A stretch of 64,000 nt of DNA from Halopseudomonas salegens (GCF_900105655.1 NZ_LT629787.1:2170001-2234000), one strand, 5' to 3'. Positions 11,098-19,231 are shown, counted from the first letter of the stretch. Notes: generated from the sequence alone by a model not told the origin. Numbers and translations are program-made.

Positions 11098-12480
11098 TTA
11101 GCCTTCACGCGGAAACGTCTGTTTCAGCCATTGCCGCAGATCATCACCAAGGTGAAATTGGGGATAGGACCAGCTCTCTTTTTTCATCCCGATTTCTTCT
11201 TCCCAGGCTCTTATTTGCGTACTGACCTGTTTGAACATGGCGTCTGGATCAGTGAATGACAAGCCAACGCTCTGGTACAAAGCCTTGGTGAACCAGGTCA
11301 TTTCCGAGTCATCGCCACAGCCAAAGGACGTGCGGTCTTCGCGGGCGGAGGCCAGTATCAGGGTGTCGTTGTCCTTGAGCTCATTGGGCCAGTGGCCGGC
11401 ATAGCACGCTGACACGACCAACACTTTGCGCCGAGCATCAAGTGGCTCAAGCATCTTGGCAAAGTCCTGGGGCGACAGGTTCGGCAGATCGATTCCGGGC
11501 TGACGCAACAACAACTGGCCGTCACTCCCGCCATGGCTGACCAGGTGAACGACCAGCAGGTCTTCCTCCGGATTCATTTGCTCATCCAATGCCTTGAGTG
11601 CTGATGCAATAGACGGCCGGGTAGCCAGGGGAAAGTTTTTGTACGCTCGATGATTGAGCAGCATGATAGAACGATTCTCCAGATCAAACTGCGTCTGCAA
11701 GCCATTGGTGGCCACCTGGATGTCGCGCATGAATACGGATTCTGTGCCGTCCCCGCCGACAGCCAGGAAGTAGACATCTGTCTCGCCCGATCTTTCCGCT
11801 GCCAGGCTTTCGATCTGCTGATTCAGACGCTGGTGGTTCTCAACCAGAATCTGCTCGGTAAGAGGGGCTGGCAGGTCTTCCGCGACGTATTCTTCGCGAT
11901 CAACCAATTCACCATATTCCCAGGTGCCTGACAGGCTCTCCGTAGTCTCGAGCCCATCGGTATACGAAAAGGTGCCCTCGCCATGGTAAGCCCACTGATG
12001 GAATTCACCCTCATAAGTACCAAAGTCGGTAACGTGCTGCCCTTTTACCGGAACGCCGTCGGCGAATTCGGCGATATAAACTCCGCCTGGGACGTCGTAA
12101 CGACCATGACCGTTGAAGTCATCATTCTGGAATGCGCCCTCATAACGGCTGTCATCATCTTCATACACGCCCTGCCCAGCCATCTGCCCTTTCTCGAACT
12201 CACCTTCATAGCGCCAGCCTGCAGGCGACTCAAGCTCGCCCTGACCATGCCAGTAGCCATCGCGGAACTCACCGCGGTAGGTCAAACCACTGGCAAAGCG
12301 CTGAACGCCCTGGCCATGGAAAAGTCCTTCGCGAATATCGCCGGCATACGTGCTGCCATCAGGCAAGCGTGCATCGGGTGACAGCAATGGTGGGGCGTCG
12401 CAAGCCGTGAGCAACACCACGGCGATCAGAGGCAGAGCAATACGCAAGGGGCGCATAAAATCAGCATTCATGTTTGTCAT
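11098..12480 (-). CDS. MORN-repeat, peptidase C13 (legumain/caspase-fold) lipoprotein
   Basis: 460 residues. A lipoprotein signal (LLTAC, Cys27) is followed by about six MORN repeats at residues 40-180 (YAGDIREGLFHGQG, YRGEFRDGYWHGQG, YEGEFEKGQMAGQG and degenerate copies). A cysteine-peptidase domain occupies about 230-440. The C13 dyad is visible: His316 in VHLVSHGG and Cys359 in VVSACYAG, each after a hydrophobic strand. DRTSFGCGDD is typical of bacterial C13 proteins. The family contains legumain and the Gpi8/PIG-K GPI transamidase. Substrate is unknown; the anchor predicts a periplasmic or outer-membrane place. ATG 12480 lies 4 bp after the stop of the upstream gene, which suggests coupling; M4 and M9 are alternatives and none has a good ribosome-binding site. 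Confidence 0.85.
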   Translation of the reverse strand: MTNMNADFMRPLRIALPLIAVVLLTACDAPPLLSPDARLPDGSTYAGDIREGLFHGQGVQRFASGLTYRGEFRDGYWHGQGELESPAGWRYEGEFEKGQMAGQGVYEDDDSRYEGAFQNDDFNGHGRYDVPGGVYIAEFADGVPVKGQHVTDFGTYEGEFHQWAYHGEGTFSYTDGLETTESLSGTWEYGELVDREEYVAEDLPAPLTEQILVENHQRLNQQIESLAAERSGETDVYFLAVGGDGTESVFMRDIQVATNGLQTQFDLENRSIMLLNHRAYKNFPLATRPSIASALKALDEQMNPEEDLLVVHLVSHGGSDGQLLLRQPGIDLPNLSPQDFAKMLEPLDARRKVLVVSACYAGHWPNELKDNDTLILASAREDRTSFGCGDDSEMTWFTKALYQSVGLSFTDPDAMFKQVSTQIRAWEEEIGMKKESWSYPQFHLGDDLRQWLKQTFPREG

Positions 12481-12484
12481 CGAG

Positions 12485-13849
12485 TCACAGTCGGAATGAG
12501 GGGTTTATCTGACGTCGCCACAAAGCGCTGACGGCCAGAAGCATTACCAGCATCAGCAGACTCCAGGAGCTGGTAGTCGGGACATTCATGATCGCCCCGG
12601 CTGCCAGCACTACCGTCAATGTCGCGCTGGCAATACCGCTGGAGCCTGAAGACGTGGCCAGCTCACCTGAAATGCTGTTATAGATGGCTGGTGTATTGGC
12701 GCTCACGTCGACCAGAATCACACAGGTGCCACCTGCCGCCACTGTACCACCGGTATAAGCGACGGTAGCACTCCCCGGTACGGTAGTGAGGGTTCCACCG
12801 GTGCAGGTGGTAGAGCTGTTTGATGGTGTCGCCACGACCAGACCCGCGGGCAGGTTGTCCGTAAAGCTCAACCCGGTCACCGGCAAAATTCCCGCACTGT
12901 TGTCGATAGTGAATGTCAGCGTGCTGGCCACGCCGGCATTGACCGTAGCTGGCGAGAAACTCTTGGTAAAACCAGGGGGCAAAGGCAATACGGTTACCTG
13001 CAAATCATCGCTCGCAGGTGGGGCATCCGTGGGGACGCCGCCGACAATACCGGAAAGGTTGCTTGTGATATTGGGGTAATCACCCGGTGGGGCGCCGGCT
13101 GGCACCTGCAGGGTAATATCAATAGTGCACGATCCACTGGCCGGAAGTGAGCCGCCGGTCAAGGTCAGAAGGCTGGTACCACTCACCTGGGAACCTGCGC
13201 CGCAAACATCTGCCAGCGGCAGCCCCTGTGCCGCAAGACCGGTAAGCGTTGCATCAAGGTCGTCAGTAAAGGCCAGGCTGGTCACCGCAGAACTGGTGAA
13301 ATTTTCCAACGTGAAGCGCAGCGTTACCATGCCGCCAGCAGACACCGGGTCATCAATGAACCCTTTGGAAATCGCCAGACGGGTGACTTCAAGATCATCA
13401 GTGGCACTACCGCTGTTACCGGCAGTAGAGGTAAGGTCACCGGACACGTTGGTGTAAATGCCAGGCGTCGACGCAGTCACATCCACGGCAACCTGACATG
13501 AGTCATTCGCCCCAACACTGCCACTGAGCAGAGTGATCGCGGTGCTGCCGCCTGACGCGGTCACTGTTCCTGCGCACGAATTACTCACACTCGGCACACC
13601 GGCAATGGTGACCCCGGCGGGCAGGTTGTCAGTAAACTCAAGGCTTTCAGCCGGGAGGGGCTCTGCCGTGTTGTCGATCGAAAACGTCAGGCGCGAGATG
13701 CTTCCAGGCGTGATGACCTCCGGAGCAAAGGTTTTCGAAAAAGTCGGCATTGCAATGGCTGGCGATGCAGCAAACAGGCTGAGCACAGCCAATAGAACTG
13801 AACAGACAACTGGCGTATGGCGTTGGAGCGATGGAGAAATCAGGTTCAC
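12485..13849 (-). CDS. Secreted protein with three DUF11-like repeats and an IPTL-CTERM-like C-terminal sorting signal
   Basis: 454 residues from GTG 13849; a TTG at 13876 would add nine residues and neither start has a clear ribosome-binding site. A Sec signal ends near SPAIA. Three tandem beta-sandwich modules of about 125 residues follow. Each begins like SKTFAPEVITPGSISRLTFSIDN and contains FTDNLPAG, a Cys pair near SNSCAG...DSCQV and a GxYxNxSG strand. The C-terminus VPTTSSWSLLML, a hydrophobic helix and WRRQ form a tripartite tail resembling IPTL-CTERM, a signal handled in other bacteria by exosortase H. It is probably surface-exposed. The C13 lipoprotein gene begins 4 bp downstream. 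Confidence 0.8.
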   Translation of the reverse strand: MNLISPSLQRHTPVVCSVLLAVLSLFAASPAIAMPTFSKTFAPEVITPGSISRLTFSIDNTAEPLPAESLEFTDNLPAGVTIAGVPSVSNSCAGTVTASGGSTAITLLSGSVGANDSCQVAVDVTASTPGIYTNVSGDLTSTAGNSGSATDDLEVTRLAISKGFIDDPVSAGGMVTLRFTLENFTSSAVTSLAFTDDLDATLTGLAAQGLPLADVCGAGSQVSGTSLLTLTGGSLPASGSCTIDITLQVPAGAPPGDYPNITSNLSGIVGGVPTDAPPASDDLQVTVLPLPPGFTKSFSPATVNAGVASTLTFTIDNSAGILPVTGLSFTDNLPAGLVVATPSNSSTTCTGGTLTTVPGSATVAYTGGTVAAGGTCVILVDVSANTPAIYNSISGELATSSGSSGIASATLTVVLAAGAIMNVPTTSSWSLLMLVMLLAVSALWRRQINPSFRL

Positions 13850-13955
13850 GGTTCTGGTCTCAGAGAAATTGACCAATGAATAGTAGCATTCGAGAGTACC
13901 AGGAACCTGATTCCGGTTATATCAACGTGCAGCAACCCAACACGCTTGCCACCAT

Positions 13956-14537
13956 CTACAACTGTGCGGCAAGGGCGCGCGCCTTGCGCAACCAACGGTC
14001 CCGCTGTGCTGGCGTCGAACCCAGTATTGGCCCCATCAGCAAGCTCCGGACCGGGCGGATGCCACAGAACTCCAATGTCGTCACCTTCATCTGACGCACG
14101 GCTGGAGCACCATAAACCCAGCGAAAATACCAGGGGGGCGTATCCATCGTGATCAGCAAGTGAGCCGACCTTCCTTTCAGCAGTTGCTGAGGAAACTGTT
14201 TGTCAGCTACATACCGGAAGGCAAATCCGGGGAGAAACGTACGGTCCAGGAAGCCCTTCATCAGAGCTGGCGTACTGCCCCACCAGACCGGGTACACAAA
14301 TACGAGATGGTCAGCCCATAACATCCAGTCCTGAGCCGCCTGCAGGTCGGGCTCCAGCACCTGCTCCGACCGATAACCGTCGTGCAACAGGGGGTCGAAC
14401 GCCAGTTGATCCAGCCGCAACCACCTGACCTGATGCCCGCTCCGTATTGCCTCCTCCGCATAAGCCTCGGCCAGCGCAGAACCATAGCTCTGTGCCGAAG
14501 GATGTCCCACAACCAGCAAAATACGCCTGTCACCCAT
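13956..14537 (-). CDS. NAD(P)H-dependent oxidoreductase, Flavodoxin_2 family (KefF/MdaB-like)
   Basis: 193 residues. The N-terminal LLVVGHPSAQSYGSALAEAY is the FMN/FAD phosphate loop, and VYPVWWGSTPALMKGFLDRTFLPGFAF is the family's most conserved region. Members are soluble FMN or FAD enzymes that reduce quinones or electrophiles with NAD(P)H. KefF of this family also activates the Kef K+/H+ antiporter. A cation:proton antiporter gene lies two genes upstream on the same strand, with a MerR regulator between. A ribosome-binding site GGGAGA precedes ATG 14537. The MerR-type promoter at 14570-14601 reads into this gene. Confidence 0.88.
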   Translation of the reverse strand: MGDRRILLVVGHPSAQSYGSALAEAYAEEAIRSGHQVRWLRLDQLAFDPLLHDGYRSEQVLEPDLQAAQDWMLWADHLVFVYPVWWGSTPALMKGFLDRTFLPGFAFRYVADKQFPQQLLKGRSAHLLITMDTPPWYFRWVYGAPAVRQMKVTTLEFCGIRPVRSLLMGPILGSTPAQRDRWLRKARALAAQL

Positions 14538-14569
14538 ATCAGGTCTCCCGATCAGTGCATGATCGCAAG

Positions 14570-14601
14570 AGTGTGCACCTTGCCCCTAGGGGCAGAGTCA
14601 A
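14570..14601 (-). promoter_or_regulatory. MerR-type promoter/operator upstream of the oxidoreductase
   Basis: On the minus strand a -35 TTGACT (14601-14596) is followed by a perfect 14-bp palindrome TGCCCCTAGGGGCA (14581-14594). A weak -10 CACACT (14575-14570) lies 20 bp from the -35. A dyad inside an overlong 19-20 bp spacer is the hallmark of MerR-family activated promoters. The -35 overlaps the stop codon of the merR-like gene. Confidence 0.75.
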
Positions 14602-15023
14602 GGGTGTCCGTTGGGCATATTTTCCATATGTGTGCGGGCCACACCTTCACACAGCGCTTGCGAGGTATTCGCTGACTCGGCCAGGCACAGCCGTATATCC
14701 GCTCCAATCCGGTCGACTTGCAGTTCAAGCTGTTCCAGCTGGCGAATAGTGTTGCGTATGGCCGTTTTCTTTCGATCCAGCTGCTGCAGCAACGTTTCCC
14801 AATCCGGCTCTACCTGATCAGCCTTTAGTGCAGAACCAAGTTCCGTGAGCGTGAAACCGAGCACTTGCGCCTGACGGATGACCTGAATCTGTTGCACATG
14901 CTCTTCACCATAGACCCGATAGGCGCCTTTCCGGGGGACCCTAGGGAGCAATTTCCGGGCCTCATAGAGCCTTATTGCCTTCGGGGATGCACCTGTGCGT
15001 CGCGCTAATTCGCCGATAAGCAC
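14598..15023 (-). CDS. MerR-family transcriptional regulator
   Basis: 141 residues. The N-terminal winged helix LIGELARRTGASPKAIRLYEARKLLP is the MerR DNA-binding signature. The rest is a coiled-coil dimer helix (DRKKTAIRNTIRQLEQLELQVDRI). Two cysteines lie in the C-terminal part (IRLCLAESANTSQALCEG) and could form a redox or ligand site, which is inference. GTG 15023 was chosen because an excellent GGAGGT lies 6 bp upstream; the frame open to 15095 adds residues foreign to the family. The palindromic promoter directly downstream, before the oxidoreductase, is the likely target. Confidence 0.9.
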   Translation of the reverse strand: MLIGELARRTGASPKAIRLYEARKLLPRVPRKGAYRVYGEEHVQQIQVIRQAQVLGFTLTELGSALKADQVEPDWETLLQQLDRKKTAIRNTIRQLEQLELQVDRIGADIRLCLAESANTSQALCEGVARTHMENMPNGHP

Positions 15024-15173
15024 CTGATCACCTCCATGCAGAATATGTCGAAAAACCAGCCAGCAGAATTGCAATGCACCGGATCCAGTGCCCATTCACC
15101 CCCTTGAAGCGGCAACGCGCTGGCTTCACGGCGAGCATGGAATGCGGTAAACAACTCGAGCGAGCGTGTAGCG

Positions 15174-16340
15174 TCACGACCTCACCTTCGCTCGCTGAAG
15201 CGCCAGGCGCGTCAAGGGAGGCCCGATGATTTCGAATACCACTGTCGCCCCCAGTACCACTGGCAGCAGCACAGCAGCGCGATCAGGAAACTGTTCGGCG
15301 GCGACCAGCGCCATACCCACCGCGACGCCAGCCTGGGGTAACAATGCAACACCCATCCAGGGGCCAGAACCTTTGGGCATGGCGCTCCACTTTGCCCCCA
15401 ACGAGGCACCAAACATGCGCCCGCAGACACGCGCAAGAATGTAAGCGGTGCCAAGCAAGCCCACTGCCGCCAGCGCATCCAGTTTCAATGCTGCCCCTGC
15501 CAGCAGGAAAAAGACCAGCATAAAAGGCCACTGAATATGCTCGATGGCGTGAAAAGGCCGGGCATGATGGCGGGCAAGATTGGCCACTACCGCACCCATG
15601 ACTACGGCGGCAAGCAGGAAAGAAACCTCAAACCAGCGCGCGGCGCCCAGGCATAAAAAGACCAGACCCAACGCCTCGGCCAGGGTCGGATCGCCCGGCG
15701 AGACCCGCCCGGTAGCAAAGGCAGCCGGGACGCCCAGGACCACGCCCAGGACCACGGCCCCGCCGATATCCCATGCCCCGTGACTCAGCGCAGCCATGCC
15801 GCTACCGCCATCGATCATCGATGCTGCAGCCATCATCAGACTGAACATGAGTACCCCCCAGGCGTCGTCCACGGCCACAACCCCCAGGAGCGTATCGGTA
15901 AACGACCCCTTTGCACCGCTCTCACGCACAACATCCGTCGTCGCCGCAGGTGCCGTTGCAGTCGCCAGGGCACCCAGCAGTAAAGCGAGCGCCAGGTCGT
16001 CGGTCACCAACCAGACTGCAGTGAACACGAGGGCTGCGGTGAAAATGGTGACAGCAAGAGACAACGCCAGTACATCACGCCCATGACGTTGCAAAGTCCG
16101 TCGGCTCAAATGCCCGCCCAGCAGGAAGCCGACCATGGTCAGAGCAACCTGGGAAACGACATTGAACCACTCGGTACCTGCAGGGTTCAGCCAGCCCAGC
16201 AGCGACGGGCCCAAAGCTACGCCAGCAATGATCAATAACGTCACGCGAGGAATCGGCGTATGCCGCCCCAACGATTCGGCGGCCAGGCCAACCAGAAAAA
16301 TGAACCCCAACAGAACAAGCCCCGAGGTCAGGTCGGTCAT
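15174..16340 (-). CDS. Cation:proton antiporter, CPA2/KefB-like transmembrane domain only
   Basis: 388 residues, almost entirely hydrophobic with about 12 membrane segments, fitting the Na+/H+ exchanger domain of the CPA2 family (TTDVVRESGAKGSF, then VVAVDDAWGVLMFS with the paired Asp). Unlike KefB/KefC it ends straight after the membrane domain, without the C-terminal RCK/TrkA-N domain. Ion specificity cannot be read. ATG 16340 is preceded by AGGAGTAACC; the frame from 16379 has no such site. It is followed on the same strand by the merR-like gene (150 bp gap) and the KefF-like reductase, so a role in ion or electrophile stress is plausible. Confidence 0.87.
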   Translation of the reverse strand: MTDLTSGLVLLGFIFLVGLAAESLGRHTPIPRVTLLIIAGVALGPSLLGWLNPAGTEWFNVVSQVALTMVGFLLGGHLSRRTLQRHGRDVLALSLAVTIFTAALVFTAVWLVTDDLALALLLGALATATAPAATTDVVRESGAKGSFTDTLLGVVAVDDAWGVLMFSLMMAAASMIDGGSGMAALSHGAWDIGGAVVLGVVLGVPAAFATGRVSPGDPTLAEALGLVFLCLGAARWFEVSFLLAAVVMGAVVANLARHHARPFHAIEHIQWPFMLVFFLLAGAALKLDALAAVGLLGTAYILARVCGRMFGASLGAKWSAMPKGSGPWMGVALLPQAGVAVGMALVAAEQFPDRAAVLLPVVLGATVVFEIIGPPLTRLALQRAKVRS

Positions 16341-16479
16341 GGTTACTCCTGAAGCCAGTGAGTGATACAGGGTCGACAACCTGCCGCGGTCACCGATTTA
16401 CATCCTGCCATCCAGAAACACTCATGAACAAGCCTGTAGCACAATTGCACGCAGTTTTCTCCACGCGAGCAACCACTGG

Positions 16480-16797
16480 TCAGGCGCCGTGAATGGCCAG
16501 GACCTCAGCATTGGCGAAATGTTGGCTGGCCGCCTGGAGGCGCCAGCGAAAACCGGGCTTCAGCATCGCAGCATATTCAGGAAGCACTACAAACCGGATC
16601 CGGACAATACCCTGCTCACCTGGAGCGATCCCCGCCCCTTGGGCAACCATGATTTGCCCCATACACATCTCGGAATTACCCGGCCCGAGAAAATTATGAT
16701 TTGGACGCAGGCCCGAGGTCACCGGGTTGGTCCAGCCCGATTCCTCGCCAGGCAGCATAGTGAGCAACGCTTCAACGTCAACTGTAACCCAGTGCAC
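16480..16797 (-). CDS. Small protein resembling the EF-Tu C-terminal domain
   Basis: 105 residues. The order of elements (VEALLTMLPGEESG, PVTSGLRPNH, APGEQGIVRIRFVVLP, LKPGFRWRLQ) follows the beta-barrel domain III of elongation factor Tu. Full-size EF-Tu domains I and II are absent. Small orphan EF-Tu-like proteins occur in many bacteria, with unknown function. It starts with GTG 16797, directly behind an in-frame TAG, so it cannot be longer at the N-terminus; GGGAG lies 10 bp upstream. It lies 83 bp downstream of a lipoprotein gene on the same strand and may share its transcript. Confidence 0.7.
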   Translation of the reverse strand: MHWVTVDVEALLTMLPGEESGWTNPVTSGLRPNHNFLGPGNSEMCMGQIMVAQGAGIAPGEQGIVRIRFVVLPEYAAMLKPGFRWRLQAASQHFANAEVLAIHGA

Positions 16798-16880
16798 CTA
16801 TCGCGGACTCCCGAGGCGTGTGCCAATGACCACGACCACAGACTCCGGTTCGCCAGTCAGCCCTTTTGAAGGTAGTTGCT

Positions 16881-17369
16881 TCATCTGCCTTGTTCCCCGA
16901 CATAGAGTTGCGCCAACCCCGGCTCGACAGCGGCCGAAAAATCGTCTATCAGCGATTGCTCTGATCCAAACCCATAGATTTCGATTGAAAAAAACCATCG
17001 ATTGTCATTATCCAGCTGATTGAACAGCACCTCATCCACAATCAGCCGAAAATACACCTTGGTTGGTGGCCCCTGATCCGCCTGCACAGCGATGCAAGTG
17101 AATCCTTTCTTGCGTTTTCTGATATTCAGAACATCGTCAAAGCACGGGTTGTAACTGACCGAAAATTGATTATCAACCAAAAAACGATGGACGATGCCAA
17201 AAGCCAGAACGTAATTCTTTTCCTCGGCCAAAAACTGCTTTTGGTATATCAGCTCAAGAGCCTCAGGCGGTTCGCCGTTCGGACCAATCTCCTGGTCGGC
17301 AGCCGGGTAAGGCTCGGAGCACCCGGCAGCCAGCAGAAAAGTAAAAACAATGATCGCTCGAACAATCAA
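16881..17369 (-). CDS. Putative lipoprotein of unknown function
   Basis: 162 residues from TTG 17369. The N-terminus MIVRAIIVFTFLLAAGC is a lipoprotein signal with Cys at the lipobox. The mature part has two Cys (NPCFDD, FTCIAV) and alternating beta-like segments (KVYFRLIVDEVLF, RWFFSIEIYGFG); no family is recognised. The TTG is chosen because GGAGG lies 5 bp upstream and gives a proper signal peptide. The frame open to 17402 would put polar residues before the signal, and GTG 17372 would be only 2 bp from the ribosome-binding site. It is followed by the EF-Tu-like gene. Confidence 0.7.
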   Translation of the reverse strand: MIVRAIIVFTFLLAAGCSEPYPAADQEIGPNGEPPEALELIYQKQFLAEEKNYVLAFGIVHRFLVDNQFSVSYNPCFDDVLNIRKRKKGFTCIAVQADQGPPTKVYFRLIVDEVLFNQLDNDNRWFFSIEIYGFGSEQSLIDDFSAAVEPGLAQLYVGEQGR

Positions 17370-17569
17370 CACAACCTCCGTCTGTTGAATTACCGAAAAC
17401 ACAAACCACCTACATTTCCAAAGCCGTTCATGGTAAATGACGATCGCGCCAAGCCGGTGGCGGCACGAACTGATGAGCTGTAGAGAACTTCGCTTGACGA
17501 CTCGCTCCAGATAATTTAATAACTGTCTACTTGTCTTGAAGTTCCTTTATGCCCTGGAGGAAATGGCCT

Positions 17570-19231
17570 ATGCCTTCCCCTGTGAGCGCCATTCACACAG
17601 CACTTCAAGCTTTAACCGCAGGCCTGCTGCTCAGCTCGCCCCTTGTGTACGCCGCCGATTCCGTCGTAAGGATATTCGGAGTTGGCCAAGGCTATACTGT
17701 TCCGCCCGGCGAGCGTTTCAAAGTCCACTATCAGGTTATCCCTGATGCCGGTGGCGATCACTATTTTTATATCGACGAGGCCCTTGTCCTGGTCAGGAAT
17801 GCCAACCTGATTGACCGTACCGCCTCCGGTACTTTCAACCTGACCTACCCTGCTGGCCTGGCAAAGGATCGCCTGCTGGAGCTGCGTATCTGTATCGGCG
17901 CAACGCCGGTTGCGCCCTGCGACCAAGTCAGTATTCGCGCCGGCCATGTTCTGACGCCCGAACAGGCCATTGAGATCAGTCCCAGTGGTGTCGCCGGCCA
18001 CCTACCTCCGCTGACGTCCGTTGACATCGGCTACACCATCCTGAAACCAACGGCTTCCGACCAGCTTTTCTACATTGACGACGAGCTGCGCGAGCGGAGA
18101 ACAGCCACCAGCCCGCAATCAGGATTCAAGACCATCAGGTATTCCGGTGGGCTCAAAGATGGCGAAGAGCGCTTGTTACGCTTCTGCGTCGATGAAGGCA
18201 CAGCCAGTTCGGCCTGTGGTTTTGCCATGGTCACCGGCGGTCAACCTCCCGATGGCGTGGATGTGCCGGAACCATTCTCGGCAGCTGATCTGGCAGCCCA
18301 CTACCAGCCCGTAACTGGGTGCAGCCCCGTATGCGGGTATTACTCGAATATCTACTATGGCGATCCTGACGTCAGTTGGGTGCCTGAACGTGGCGATGGC
18401 CAGCCGGACGGGTTACGCATGGATCTCTATTATTCGCACCCAGACGGACGTCTAAATCCAGAAGCCCCGCCGGCCACGCTCATCATTTATGGACATTCAG
18501 CCGGATCGAACAAGGAATCACTGCTCTCGCGCAATCAGTCACTACTCAGTCATCTGCTGGATATCGCTGACTCAGGCGCAGGTGTGGTCGTTGCATCAAT
18601 AGATTTCAGGCACCCGCTAAAGCAGCTCGAGGACGACCTCACACCGACCTCAGTCGACGACTTCAGCCACGCCATACAGTTTGCTCGCCACCAGGCCGCA
18701 GCGCTCAATATCAACCCTGATGACATATTTCTGGTGGGCACGTCGCTGGGTGGCGGTGTAGCGGTCCACGCCGCCGTGCGTGACATCGCCAACCCATCGG
18801 ACCCGTCTGAGGTCCGGCGAACGTCATCCAGTGTCCGTGGCGTCGTCACCCGCGATGCGCAGACTTCATTTTCGCCGCACTGGTTTCGCAGTCATTTCCT
18901 TGAAACGGCAGTTGCAGCAAGATATCAGACTGACCTGCTGGACGACGAACAACGCCTGATTTACGGCCACGCACCGGCTGGCGTCAACAGTGACTCACCG
19001 CTAATGGAGTTGCTTTATACCAGCCACTACATTGATCACAAGGTAACGCTACCCGAGTATCTTGGCAGAACAGTCGACCTGGTACATCTGCCGAACTACG
19101 GCCTGGTAATGGAAGCGCAATATCAGCTCTACGGCCTGGATGATCGTATCCGTGTGATGGAGCGCTACGCAGGTAACTTTGGACGCGATGCCGCGCGGTT
19201 TATTGCACAGCACCGTCTTGGTCGGTATTGA
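17570..19231 (+). CDS. Secreted alpha/beta-hydrolase with two N-terminal repeat modules
   Basis: 553 residues. A signal peptide ends near LVYAAD. Two tandem beta modules follow (about 35-125 and 140-225), each with an FYIDE or FYIDDE strand and ending LRICIG or LRFCVD with a Cys pair. After a linker with CSPVCGYYSNIYYG comes the hydrolase domain. IIYGHSAG (306-312) may be the oxyanion region and GTSLGGG (nucleophile Ser392) is the elbow. A carboxylesterase or lipase-like activity is likely; substrate is unknown. ATG 17570 has GGAGG 9 bp upstream; ATG 17549 lies before that site. It stands alone between genes on the opposite strand. Confidence 0.8.
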   Translation: MPSPVSAIHTALQALTAGLLLSSPLVYAADSVVRIFGVGQGYTVPPGERFKVHYQVIPDAGGDHYFYIDEALVLVRNANLIDRTASGTFNLTYPAGLAKDRLLELRICIGATPVAPCDQVSIRAGHVLTPEQAIEISPSGVAGHLPPLTSVDIGYTILKPTASDQLFYIDDELRERRTATSPQSGFKTIRYSGGLKDGEERLLRFCVDEGTASSACGFAMVTGGQPPDGVDVPEPFSAADLAAHYQPVTGCSPVCGYYSNIYYGDPDVSWVPERGDGQPDGLRMDLYYSHPDGRLNPEAPPATLIIYGHSAGSNKESLLSRNQSLLSHLLDIADSGAGVVVASIDFRHPLKQLEDDLTPTSVDDFSHAIQFARHQAAALNINPDDIFLVGTSLGGGVAVHAAVRDIANPSDPSEVRRTSSSVRGVVTRDAQTSFSPHWFRSHFLETAVAARYQTDLLDDEQRLIYGHAPAGVNSDSPLMELLYTSHYIDHKVTLPEYLGRTVDLVHLPNYGLVMEAQYQLYGLDDRIRVMERYAGNFGRDAARFIAQHRLGRY

